DNA from: Streptomyces nodosus
GTDB lineage: Bacteria; Actinomycetota; Actinomycetes; Streptomycetales; Streptomycetaceae
Length of the DNA: 64,000 nucleotides
Reading direction: 5' to 3'
Assembly (NCBI RefSeq): GCF_008704995.1
Contig: NZ_CP023747.1
Location: forward strand, 1,383,501 to 1,447,500
Numbering within the stretch: position 1 is the stretch's first letter; each line of letters opens with the position of its first letter. Made by a program: the position numbers and the translations under genes. Shown one piece after another: positions 42,636-52,632 of this stretch. The notes beneath the pieces are model-generated. The model saw only the letters and a program-made list of their open reading frames with translations, was not told where the DNA came from and did not search any database.

Positions 42636-43529
42636 ATGACCCGGCCCCCGGATGATCAGCGGCCGATCGTGGTCGGGATCGATCCCGACCCTGCGAAGCG
42701 CACGGCGCTCGCCTGGGCGGCCGACGAGGCCGCCCGGCGCGGGGTGCCCCTGCGACTGGTGCACGCCGAGGGCGTGCCGACCCCGGGGTACGAGGTGCCC
42801 TCCTGGCAGGAGTGGAACCAGGCGCTGCACGAGGCCGGTGAGCGGGTGCTCAAGGATGCGGTGGCCTTCGCCGAGACGCGGCAGCCACGGGTCGAGGTGT
42901 CCGGGTTGCTGGCCGAGGGAAGCCCGGCGTGGGTCCTGGGCGAGCAGAGCCGTGGCGCCACGGCCGTCGTGCTGGGCTCACAGCATCTTGGCCGGCTGGA
43001 GGAGGCGTTCGGCTCCGCCTCGATCGCCGTCCCCGTGCTGGCGCACACCCGCTGCCCGGTGGTCGTCGTGCCGGAACCCGAGCGCATCGACCGGCGGTCG
43101 GCGTACTACGTCGTCGGCGTGGACGGCAGCCCGCAGGCGGCCGCCGCAGTCGATGTCGCCTTCGCCGAGGCCGCTCTGCGGGGCGCGGCGCTTCGGGCCC
43201 TGCACGTCTGGCAGCCCGGACCGCTCCGGATCATCGACGAGCAGGAGGCACAGCGGGAGTGGAGCCGGATCCTCTCCGAGGCCGTCGCCGGGCGCGGTAC
43301 CGCGTATCGCGGTGTCGAGGTGCATCAGGAGGTCGTCGTCGGCCACCCCGTGCAGGCGCTGACCGAGGCGTCCGCCGACGCCCTGGGTCTGGTGGTGGGC
43401 ACCCGGGGACACGGAGGATTCACCGGCATGCTGGTGGGCTCGGTGAGCCAGGGCGTGCTGCGCCATGCACGGTGTCCCGTCATCGCCGTCCCCCAGCCGC
43501 CCGAGCGGGGCCCTCGGGAGCGGCCCTGA
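42636..43529 (+). CDS. Tandem universal stress protein
   Basis: The 297-residue protein has two UspA domains. Domain 1 begins IVVGIDPDPAKRTALAWAADEAARRG and ends GSQHLGRLEEAFGSASIAVPVLAHTRCPVVVV; domain 2 begins VVGVDGSPQAAAAVDVAFAEA and ends GTRGHGGFTGMLVGSVSQGVLRHARCPVIAVP. Both carry the G--G---------G(S/T) ATP-binding pattern. Such tandem Usps are part of the DosR regulon in mycobacteria. ATG 42636 follows GGAGG. It lies next to the hydrogenase, CBS and oxidase genes. Confidence 0.93.
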   Translation: MTRPPDDQRPIVVGIDPDPAKRTALAWAADEAARRGVPLRLVHAEGVPTPGYEVPSWQEWNQALHEAGERVLKDAVAFAETRQPRVEVSGLLAEGSPAWVLGEQSRGATAVVLGSQHLGRLEEAFGSASIAVPVLAHTRCPVVVVPEPERIDRRSAYYVVGVDGSPQAAAAVDVAFAEAALRGAALRALHVWQPGPLRIIDEQEAQREWSRILSEAVAGRGTAYRGVEVHQEVVVGHPVQALTEASADALGLVVGTRGHGGFTGMLVGSVSQGVLRHARCPVIAVPQPPERGPRERP

Positions 43530-43663
43530 CACGCAGCGCCGAGGGCGCGCGGGAGAGGCGGCCGTCAAGCCCGGCCCCAAGCCCGGCCGCGGGGGCACCC
43601 ACCGGTCCAGGAACCCCGAATTGGCCTTGGCCCGCCCGGCCCCGGCACCCCTAACGTCGGCCC

Positions 43664-44473
43664 ATGCGCATCCGGATCGTCGACGCCTTCACCGACCGCC
43701 CCTTCACCGGCAACCCGGCCGGTGTTCTGCTCCTCGACGCCTTTCCCGACGACGCCCGGCTCCAGGACGTGGCCCGTGAGGTCAACCACGCCGAGACCGC
43801 GTTCGCACACCGGCTGCCCGAGGGCGGCGAGGCCGACTGGGCGCTGCGCTGGTTCACGCCCGCCACCGAGGTCGCCCTGTGCGGTCACGCCACCCTGGCC
43901 ACCGCCCATGTGCTGCGCACCACGGGTGCCCACGAGGGCCCGGTCCGGTTCGCCACCCGCAGCGGGGTGCTCGGCGCCGCTCCGCACGAGGACGGCTCGA
44001 TCACCCTGGACTTCCCCACCGCACCGCTCACCCGCCTCGAGATCCCGCAGGACGTGGCCGAGGCCCTCGGCGCGCAGCCTCTCGCCGGCTTCGACACCGG
44101 TCCGAACGTCGGTGATCTGCTTCTCGAACTCGCCGACGAGCGGACGGTTCTGGGCCTGGCCCCCGATCACCGGTCGCTGGGCCACCACGCGCGGCGTGGC
44201 GTCATCGCCACCGCCCGCGCCGAAGACCCCTCCCGCGGGTACGACTTCGTCTCGCGCTGCTTCTTCCCGAACGTCGGCATCGACGAGGATCCCGTCACCG
44301 GCAGTGCCCACACCGCCCTGGCCCCGTACTGGTCCGAGCGGCTCGGCCGTACCGACCTCACCGGTCTGCAGGCCTCGCCGCGCCCCGGCCGCGTGCAGAC
44401 GGGACTGCGCGGCGACCGAACCCTGCTCACCGGCCGGGCGGTCACCGTCATCGAGGGTGCCCTGCTCGTGTGA
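43664..44473 (+). CDS. PhzF-family isomerase/epimerase-like protein
   Basis: The 269-residue protein has the PhzF fold: IRIVDAFTDRPFTGNPAGVLLLD, the catalytic Glu in VNHAETAFAHR, LRWFTPATEVALCGHATLATAHVL, and FFPNVGIDEDPVTGSAHTALAPYW. The family isomerises trans-2,3-dihydro-3-hydroxyanthranilate in phenazine synthesis, but most members have other unknown substrates. No phenazine genes are nearby. ATG 43664 lies 6 nt after TAACGT, a leaderless arrangement. Confidence 0.92.
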   Translation: MRIRIVDAFTDRPFTGNPAGVLLLDAFPDDARLQDVAREVNHAETAFAHRLPEGGEADWALRWFTPATEVALCGHATLATAHVLRTTGAHEGPVRFATRSGVLGAAPHEDGSITLDFPTAPLTRLEIPQDVAEALGAQPLAGFDTGPNVGDLLLELADERTVLGLAPDHRSLGHHARRGVIATARAEDPSRGYDFVSRCFFPNVGIDEDPVTGSAHTALAPYWSERLGRTDLTGLQASPRPGRVQTGLRGDRTLLTGRAVTVIEGALLV

Positions 44474-44482
44474 CGGGCCCGG

Positions 44483-44650
44483 CTAGTGCTGTGACCGGAA
44501 AGGTTTGCCGGAAAGCTCGCGGCGTCCGGTGCGGTGCATCGCAAGGCGGAGCATTACCCGCGTACTGGATGTACTCGGGTAGTGCGACAACGCGGCGAGG
44601 CGCCGTGCCGGGCGTCGCGAGCCGGTGAACCTTTCCGGTCACAGCACTAG
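44483..44650. mobile_element. 168-bp miniature inverted-repeat element ending in CTAG
   Basis: The ends (44483-44505 and 44628-44650) are perfect 23-nt inverted repeats starting CTAGTGCTGTGACCGGAAAG. It begins 10 nt after the PhzF stop. The core, read in reverse, is similar to the core of the 23.8-kb element (CGTTGTCG, then CCGCCTTGCGAT and GACGCCGC blocks), although the ends differ. There is no coding capacity. Confidence 0.8.
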
Positions 44651-44677
44651 GGCGTACGCCCGGACCGTCCGGGCCGG

Positions 44678-45514
44678 TCATGCCGTCGGCAGCCAGCCCA
44701 CCTTCCCCGCCAGCAGCGCGTAGCCCACGAACGCCCCGATGTCGAGCAGCGAGTGGGCGACCACCAGCGGACCGACCCGCCCCCAGCGCCGGTACAACAG
44801 GACGAAGACCAGGCCCATCACCAGATTGCCCAGGAACCCGCCGATCCCCTGGTAGAGGTGGTACGAGCCGCGCAGCACCGAGCTGGCCGCCAGGGCCGTG
44901 CCGGGCGTCCAGCCCAGTTGGCCGAGCCGGCGCAGCAGATAGCCGACGACGACGACCTCCTCCAGGACCGCGTTCTGCAGTGCCGAGAGGATCAGCACGG
45001 GGAACTTCCACCACACGTCGGGCAGGGCCTCGGGCACCACGGTCAGATTGGCGCCGAAGCCACGGGCGGCGAGATAGAAGGCGATGCCCGCGGAGCCGAT
45101 CCCCGCGGCGATCACCGCACCGCGTCCCAGGTCCGGCCAGGGCCGCGTCCGGTCGAAGCCCAGGGTGCGCAGCGACGCCCGCTCCCGCAGCAGGAAGTGA
45201 GCCACCAGCGCGACCGGCACCAGCGCCGACGCGATCCCGAACAACTGCCAGGCGAGGTCCAGCCAGGGACGCCCGGGCGCGGCGGAGGCGTTGAGCGTGG
45301 CCGCCTGCTCCTTGAGGGCGCCCGGCCTGGTGACCGATCCCACAAAGCTGATCAGCGCGGACACCCCGCTGGCACCGAGTGAGACACCCAGGACGAGCAG
45401 TGTCTCGTCCCGGAACATCCGCCGTCCCTGCCACTCCGCCGGCAAGGGACCGGCCACCGCACCTGTCTCCACCTGTACTCCCGCCTTCTGTCGAGCGATC
45501 CCGCTCGTGCCCAT
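44678..45514 (-). CDS. CPBP-family intramembrane metalloprotease
   Basis: The 278-residue membrane protein has about eight hydrophobic helices and the Abi/CPBP motifs: LEEVVVVGYLLRRL (EE---R) and VAHSLLDIGAFVGYA (H in motif 3), with YRRWGRVGPL between. Family members (Rce1-like) cleave prenylated or small membrane peptides, or aid bacteriocin immunity. ATG 45514 starts a short cytoplasmic tail; the first helix begins at MFRDETLLVLGVSLG, where an internal ATG is possible. The MITE lies beyond its 3' end. Confidence 0.85.
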   Translation of the reverse strand: MGTSGIARQKAGVQVETGAVAGPLPAEWQGRRMFRDETLLVLGVSLGASGVSALISFVGSVTRPGALKEQAATLNASAAPGRPWLDLAWQLFGIASALVPVALVAHFLLRERASLRTLGFDRTRPWPDLGRGAVIAAGIGSAGIAFYLAARGFGANLTVVPEALPDVWWKFPVLILSALQNAVLEEVVVVGYLLRRLGQLGWTPGTALAASSVLRGSYHLYQGIGGFLGNLVMGLVFVLLYRRWGRVGPLVVAHSLLDIGAFVGYALLAGKVGWLPTA

Positions 45515-45662
45515 CTTCACCCGGTCGGGGCCCTCGGAAGAAGTGACGAAGATCGCGTGCGGCGGGTGCACCAGGGGGACGGCTCAGGGCCTGCCCCTGC
45601 GGTCCCGGATCTCGAGGCGGAGGCCGGGGGCGGCCGGGTGCACGGCCGCCCCCGGCCTCCGC

Positions 45663-47180
45663 TCATCCCAGCGGCACGGGTTCCGACACGCCGACAGGCC
45701 AGGTGTGCACCGGCTCACCGACATGCATCAGCCCGCGGTAGCGCCGGGTCGTCGCGGCCAGCGCGGCCTCCCGGTCGAGCCCCTGGTCCAGGGCCCGGTG
45801 GAAGGTGGCGGCCTGCCAGCTCGCGCCGTTGACCCTGAGCCGGCACCGCTCCTCGATCACCCCGAGGCAGAGGTCCCGGTCGGCGGGCTCCACGCCCCAG
45901 GCGTCCAGCCCCGCCGCGGCGAGCGGCAGCAGTTCGTCGCGGACCAGGTCCACGGCGTCGACCTCGGTGATCCCGCCGTGACGTCCGCGCCGCGGCCAGC
46001 GCAGGCGTGCCTCGATGCCGTACCGGCAGGCGGTGTCGAAGTTGGCCGCCGCGTCCTCGAACGGCAGCCTCGTCCACACCGGCCGCTGCTCCTCGGCGAG
46101 GGCGCGGACGACGCCGTAGTAGAAGGCGGCGTTGGCGATCACATCGATCACGGTGGGGCCCGCGGGCAGCACCCGGTTCTCCACCCTCAGATGGGGGACG
46201 CCGTCCGCCACCCCGTACACGGGCCGGTTCCAGCGGTACACCGTGCCGTTGTGGAGGACGAGTTCGGCGAGCTTCGGAATGCCGCCCGCGTCGAGCACGC
46301 GCAAGGGGTCCTCCTCGTCGCAGATCGGCAGCAGCGCCGGGAAGTAGCGCAGGTTCTCCTCGAACAGCTCCTGCGCGGAGGTGATCCAGCGTTCGCCGAA
46401 CCAGGTGCGCGGCCGCACGCCCTGCGCCTGCAGTTCCGGCGGCCGGGTGTCGGTGGACTGCTGGAACAGCGGCGGCCGGGACTCGCGCCACAGCTCACGC
46501 CCGAACAGGAAGGGGGAGTTGGCGCCCAGGGCGACCTGCGCCGCCGCGACGGCCTGTGCGGCGTTCCAGACGTCCGCGAAGCGCTCCGGGGTGACCTGGA
46601 GATGCAACTGGACGGAGGTGCAGGCGGCTTCCGGGGTGATCGACCGGGAGGTGCACACCAGTCGCTCCACCCCGTCGATGTCGAGTTCGAAGTCCTCTCC
46701 GCGCGCGGCCACGATCTGATCGTTGAGCAGGGTGTAGCGGTCGACCGCGGAGAGGTTGGTGGAGACCAGGTCGTCGCGGCCGAGCGTCGGCAGAATACCG
46801 ATCATCACGATTCCGGCGTCGACCTCGCCCGCTTTCCGGTCGGCATAGGCGAGCGAGGTGCGCAGTTCCTCGGCAAGCCGGTCGAATACCCGGCCGCCCA
46901 GCCGGTGTGGTGCGATGTTGACTTCCAGATTGAACATGGCGAGTTCTGTCTGGAAATCTCGGCTCGCGATTTTCTCCAGTACTTGCGCATTCATCATTCT
47001 CGGCATGCCGTCGAGGCCGGCGAGATTCAGCTCGATCTCCAGACCCATCAGGTTCTTGGGCCGATCGAACCGCTTCTCCTCCAGCAGCCGCGCCAGCCCC
47101 GCCAGGCACTGCCTGAGCTTGCCGCGGTAGCGCTGACGATCGGACAGGTCGAACTGCCCTGCCGCGACCTTCTCTCCCAT
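45663..47180 (-). CDS. GCS2-family glutamate-cysteine ligase-like protein
   Basis: The 505-residue protein belongs to the GCS2 ATP-grasp-like carboxylate-amine ligases: FDRPKNLMGLEIELNLAG near residue 40 carries the acidic substrate loop, VNIAPHRLGG and ACTSVQLHLQVTPERFADVWNAAQ the core sheet. Streptomyces lacks glutathione, so a ligase for another gamma-glutamyl product is likely (EgtA for ergothioneine is a different, shorter member). ATG 47180 has GGAAGG upstream. No ergothioneine genes are adjacent. Confidence 0.85.
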   Translation of the reverse strand: MGEKVAAGQFDLSDRQRYRGKLRQCLAGLARLLEEKRFDRPKNLMGLEIELNLAGLDGMPRMMNAQVLEKIASRDFQTELAMFNLEVNIAPHRLGGRVFDRLAEELRTSLAYADRKAGEVDAGIVMIGILPTLGRDDLVSTNLSAVDRYTLLNDQIVAARGEDFELDIDGVERLVCTSRSITPEAACTSVQLHLQVTPERFADVWNAAQAVAAAQVALGANSPFLFGRELWRESRPPLFQQSTDTRPPELQAQGVRPRTWFGERWITSAQELFEENLRYFPALLPICDEEDPLRVLDAGGIPKLAELVLHNGTVYRWNRPVYGVADGVPHLRVENRVLPAGPTVIDVIANAAFYYGVVRALAEEQRPVWTRLPFEDAAANFDTACRYGIEARLRWPRRGRHGGITEVDAVDLVRDELLPLAAAGLDAWGVEPADRDLCLGVIEERCRLRVNGASWQAATFHRALDQGLDREAALAATTRRYRGLMHVGEPVHTWPVGVSEPVPLG

Positions 47181-47727
47181 CGAAGTGTCCTTCCTCAGAT
47201 GGGCAGGCCGATGCTCCGGCCGCTGCCGTCCCGGGTCACGGTGGATGATGCCCCGGCAACGCGATCGATAACGCCCCCGCGCACACTCGTCGGGCGCTAG
47301 GCTGCTCGCAACGCCCGCGGCACATTCACGAGGCATGGAGCAATGCGCGGTTTCCCGGCGCAACCGTGTCGTGAAAAACGCCGATGAGAATCGGCCGACC
47401 GCTACGGGCAGGTATTCCGAGGTCGCAGCGACGACAGCCGTGCAGGAACGGGACGAATCCCGCTTATCGCCGACCGGATATCCCCTTGTTCACGCCATGC
47501 GGGACGACTAGGCGAAACTTTGCATGAACACAGGTCGTATAAACTTTCCGCACGAGGCAGAGAGCCGGCGATGGCGGTCTGATCCTGACATCGAAGTGGC
47601 CGCCGTTCGTCAGGGCACCATCCCCCGCCCACCGGCCTCTGACCCCGCGAGCTGACAGTGCTGTCCGCCCGTTCCGCCACGCCCCGCCCTCGCTCCACCG
47701 TGCCTGTCGAATGAGAGGCGACTCACC
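47181..47727. other. Divergent intergenic region with an AT-rich segment
   Basis: These 547 bases carry no convincing coding frame. An AT-rich spot near 47515-47555 (TTTGCATGAACACAGG then TATAAACTTTCC) stands out from its GC-rich surroundings and may hold a promoter. The spacing of TTGCAT and TATAAA (12 nt) is too short for a standard sigma-70 site. Confidence 0.35.
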
Positions 47728-48312
47728 ATGCTGCTGCATGTCCCCCCGGCTCCCGCGCCCGCACTTCGCTCCGTCCTCACCGCACTCGGTTCCCCGACCG
47801 CGGTCCGTGAGGCCCCCACCCCGTCCCTGCGTGCGGCGCAGGGACCCGTGACGCCCGAACTCCCGCTTCCGGTCCATGTGCTGGACCGGATCGCCCCGGC
47901 CGGCACACCTGTCACCCGGCTCGCCGGGTGGCGTTTCCTCATCCGCAGCGGCGATCGCGCCGTGGCCGCGGCCGACACCATGCTGACTCCGGACGGCTGG
48001 GCCTTCTCACGCTTCTTCGAGGGGCCCTACATCGCCGCCACCGAGCACGCCCTGCGCCAGGCGGAGGCGATGACACAGCCCTACCAGGTCCGGCTGCTGT
48101 CCGTGCCCGAGCTGTACATGCTCACGCTGTGGCTGCACGAGGACTGCGCCGCCGACGGCGCGACCGGCCGTCCGGCGGCCAGCGACCTGCTGGTGCCGCT
48201 CGCGCCCGCGCCGCCCGGCATCGCGGCCCACCGCCCGCACCGGGTCGCCGACCTCCTCCCGGTGCTCACCCTCCGGGTCACCCCGGCCCCGTTGCTCGGC
48301 TCCCCCGCGTAG
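47728..48312 (+). CDS. Conserved protein of unknown function
   Basis: The 194-residue protein (VTRLAGWRFLIRSGDRAVAAADTMLTPDGWAFSRFFEGPYIAATEHALRQAEAM) has an Ala/Pro-rich N-terminus and a mixed alpha/beta core. VRLLSVPELYMLTLWLH is a possible buried helix. No signal peptide or membrane segment is visible. Similar proteins occur in Streptomyces without function. ATG 47728 follows GAGAGGCGA. Confidence 0.7.
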   Translation: MLLHVPPAPAPALRSVLTALGSPTAVREAPTPSLRAAQGPVTPELPLPVHVLDRIAPAGTPVTRLAGWRFLIRSGDRAVAAADTMLTPDGWAFSRFFEGPYIAATEHALRQAEAMTQPYQVRLLSVPELYMLTLWLHEDCAADGATGRPAASDLLVPLAPAPPGIAAHRPHRVADLLPVLTLRVTPAPLLGSPA

Positions 48313-48655
48313 GCCTCGCACCCCCGCCGTGCCCCGCCGCCGGACGCCGGCCGCGGGGCACGGCACTGTCGTCACATGCTCGTCCGTCCCGCGACGCCCG
48401 GAACGCGCGCTCGCCGCGTTGTCGGGATCGCCCGCGTACTACGCGCCGGACTGAACCGTACGCATGGACGACGCGTCATGAACGGGTGAGAAGCGGTGCG
48501 GTGAAATCCCTGCGGATCGACGCTCGCAGGACAACACTGGGTTCCGGACCGACGTCACGCCTACGGGGGCGGCCATGAGCGACCTCTCGACACGCCGCAG
48601 TACAGACGCGACAGCCATCACACCCGTCACGACAGAGCGAAAGATCCCCACCACC
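48313..48655. other. Intergenic stretch holding a MITE-core relic
   Basis: This 343-base gap contains a fragment resembling the core of the MITEs (48391-48440) and otherwise no recognised gene. A frame extending upstream of the DUF5999 start (to 48575) is open but lacks support. Confidence 0.4.
48391..48440. repeat. Relic of the MITE core sequence
   Basis: CTCGCCGCGTTGTCGGGATC followed by GCCCGCGTACTACG is close to the core of the 23.8-kb element (CTGCGTTGTCGGGATCGCCC, then ACGTACAC), and GCGACGCCCGG matches the reversed 44.5-kb core. Terminal inverted repeats are absent. Confidence 0.5.
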
Positions 48656-48862
48656 ATGTGCCAGCACCAGCCACCCTGCCCGACAGCCGAATCCGCCGAC
48701 CGGGAGTCCGCCCGTCGTGTGGCGCACCACCCGGAGCAGGGATGGAGCCTGCTGTGCAACGGCGTTCTGCTCTTCGAGGACACCGGCGAACTCCTCCCCG
48801 ACGGCCGGGTCATCGCCCCGCACCGCCCGCTGGACACCGGCCAGGTGACCACCGCCGCCTGA
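48656..48862 (+). CDS. DUF5999-family small protein
   Basis: The 68-residue protein starts MCQHQPPCPTAESADRESAR and continues HHPEQGWSLLCNGVLLFEDTGELLPDGRVIAPHRPL, the full DUF5999 pattern. Three Cys (CQHQ, PPC, LLC) and two His suggest a metal site. This short protein is found across Streptomyces, function unknown. ATG 48656 is the family start; AAAGA lies upstream. An in-frame ATG at 48575 would add 27 residues with no similarity. Confidence 0.8.
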   Translation: MCQHQPPCPTAESADRESARRVAHHPEQGWSLLCNGVLLFEDTGELLPDGRVIAPHRPLDTGQVTTAA

Positions 48863-48909
48863 GACCACACCGCCGGGGACTGCGCCGCCCCGGCATGCCG
48901 CACATACCA

Positions 48910-48946
48910 GGGGCCGGCCCGGAGACTCACGCTCCGCACCGGCCCC
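48910..48946. terminator. Hairpin terminator between convergent DUF5999 and gcvP genes
   Basis: GGGGCCGG (48910-48917) and CCGGCCCC (48939-48946) form a perfect 8-bp stem with a 21-nt loop, 19 nt past the gcvP stop. Confidence 0.5.
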
Positions 48947-48965
48947 GACGCATGCCCGGACGCGA

Positions 48966-51851
<2,886 letters not shown>

Positions 51852-51907
51852 TGCGGAGGCCTCCTGGTCTGACGCGACCTGCGAGGGGCACCACGGCGCG
51901 GGTACCC

Positions 51908-52120
51908 GGACGGCCTCCCCCTCTGTCATCTCAACCTGAGAGCTTCACCGGTCCGCCCGAGGGCGCTCCGGTTTTCACCGTCGGTGAGGGCGGAGTCCGT
52001 CGAGACCCGCCCTGCTTTCCAGAGTGACCTCGTCCGTGCGGTACGTGAGCCTGAGAGATTCCGGGGAGGGTTTGCTCCTTCGGCGCCTCCGGACCGTTCC
52101 GGAGGACTCTCCCGCACGGG
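51908..52120 (-). promoter_or_regulatory. Glycine riboswitch (tandem aptamers) upstream of gcvP
   Basis: Read on the minus strand, the first aptamer (about 52120-52045) contains GCGGGAGAGT, the core GCGCCGAAGGAGCAAACCC and AATCTCTCAGGCTCACGTAC, all diagnostic for the gcvT-type element. A second, more divergent aptamer (about 52025-51910) carries ACTCTGGAAAGCAGG, GACGGTGAAAACCGG and AAGCTCTCAGG. Binding of glycine should raise gcvP expression, as shown in Streptomyces griseus. Confidence 0.93.
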
Positions 52121-52190
52121 GTCAACAGCCGCTTGCCAGACTACCAGCGGCGACAACCAGGGGTTTTCGAGTGGCCGCCTGGCCCGATGT

Positions 52191-52226
52191 GCACTTTTGT
52201 AGTGCTTGATACGCACTTCTGCAGTG
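52191..52226. promoter_or_regulatory. Two operator-like repeats 22 bp apart before the PRC-barrel gene
   Basis: GCACTTTTGTAGTG (52191-52204) and GCACTTCTGCAGTG (52213-52226) are direct repeats, each an imperfect inverted repeat CACT-N5-AGTG, centred 22 bp apart (two helical turns). They lie 8 nt before ATG 52234, so a repressor bound there would block the PRC gene promoter. Confidence 0.6.
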
Positions 52227-52233
52227 GTGACGG

Positions 52234-52632
52234 ATGGGTGAGGAACAGGCTGGAGGGCCCGTGAAGACCGAGATCGACCCGCGCAACCTGATAGGCCGCA
52301 AGGCGTTCGACCGCAACGGGAACAAGATCGGCACGATAGACGAGGTCTACCTCGACGACGCGACCGGTGTGGCCGAGTGGGCGGCCATCCGGACCGGCCT
52401 GTTCAGCAGGGACGCCTTCGTCCCGCTGGAGCCCAGCGAGCTGGTGGAGGGCGCGCTCTGGGTCCCCTTCGAACGGGCCCTCATCAAGGACGCCCCCGAC
52501 TTCGGCGTCGGTCGTCATCTCTCACCCGAGCAGGAGCTCCAGCTCTACCACCACTACGGGCTTGACGTGGCGGCGCCGCCTCCGCCGCCGGACCGCGACT
52601 TCGGCCGTCTCGCGGGGTCCGACGGGGCCTGA
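52234..52632 (+). CDS. PRC-barrel domain protein
   Basis: The 132-residue protein has a PRC barrel (DPRNLIGRKAFDRNGNKIGTIDEVYLDDATGVAEWAAIRTGLFSRDAFVPLEPSELVEGALWVPF), the fold of RNA-processing RimM and photosynthetic reaction-centre H subunit tails. A Pro-rich tail ends the protein. It may associate with the membrane or RNA; the function is unknown. The start is open: ATG 52234 is listed, but GTG 52261 has GGAGGG in front and begins where homology usually starts. Two operator-like repeats lie upstream. Its last 79 nt overlap dinB tail to tail. Confidence 0.8.
   Translation: MGEEQAGGPVKTEIDPRNLIGRKAFDRNGNKIGTIDEVYLDDATGVAEWAAIRTGLFSRDAFVPLEPSELVEGALWVPFERALIKDAPDFGVGRHLSPEQELQLYHHYGLDVAAPPPPPDRDFGRLAGSDGA

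Noticed and set aside
42400..42636. DosR-like box before the USP gene
   Set aside because: I looked for a GGGNC-type palindrome at this promoter and found none; only the 20-bp inverted repeat is present.
43664..44473. Phenazine biosynthesis cluster based on PhzF
   Set aside because: No phzA-E or G homologue is nearby. PhzF-like proteins are widespread without phenazines.
47402..47877. Minus-strand frames upstream of the 47.7-kb gene
   Set aside because: They overlap the start of a well-supported plus-strand gene, lack RBS and show no recognisable sequence.
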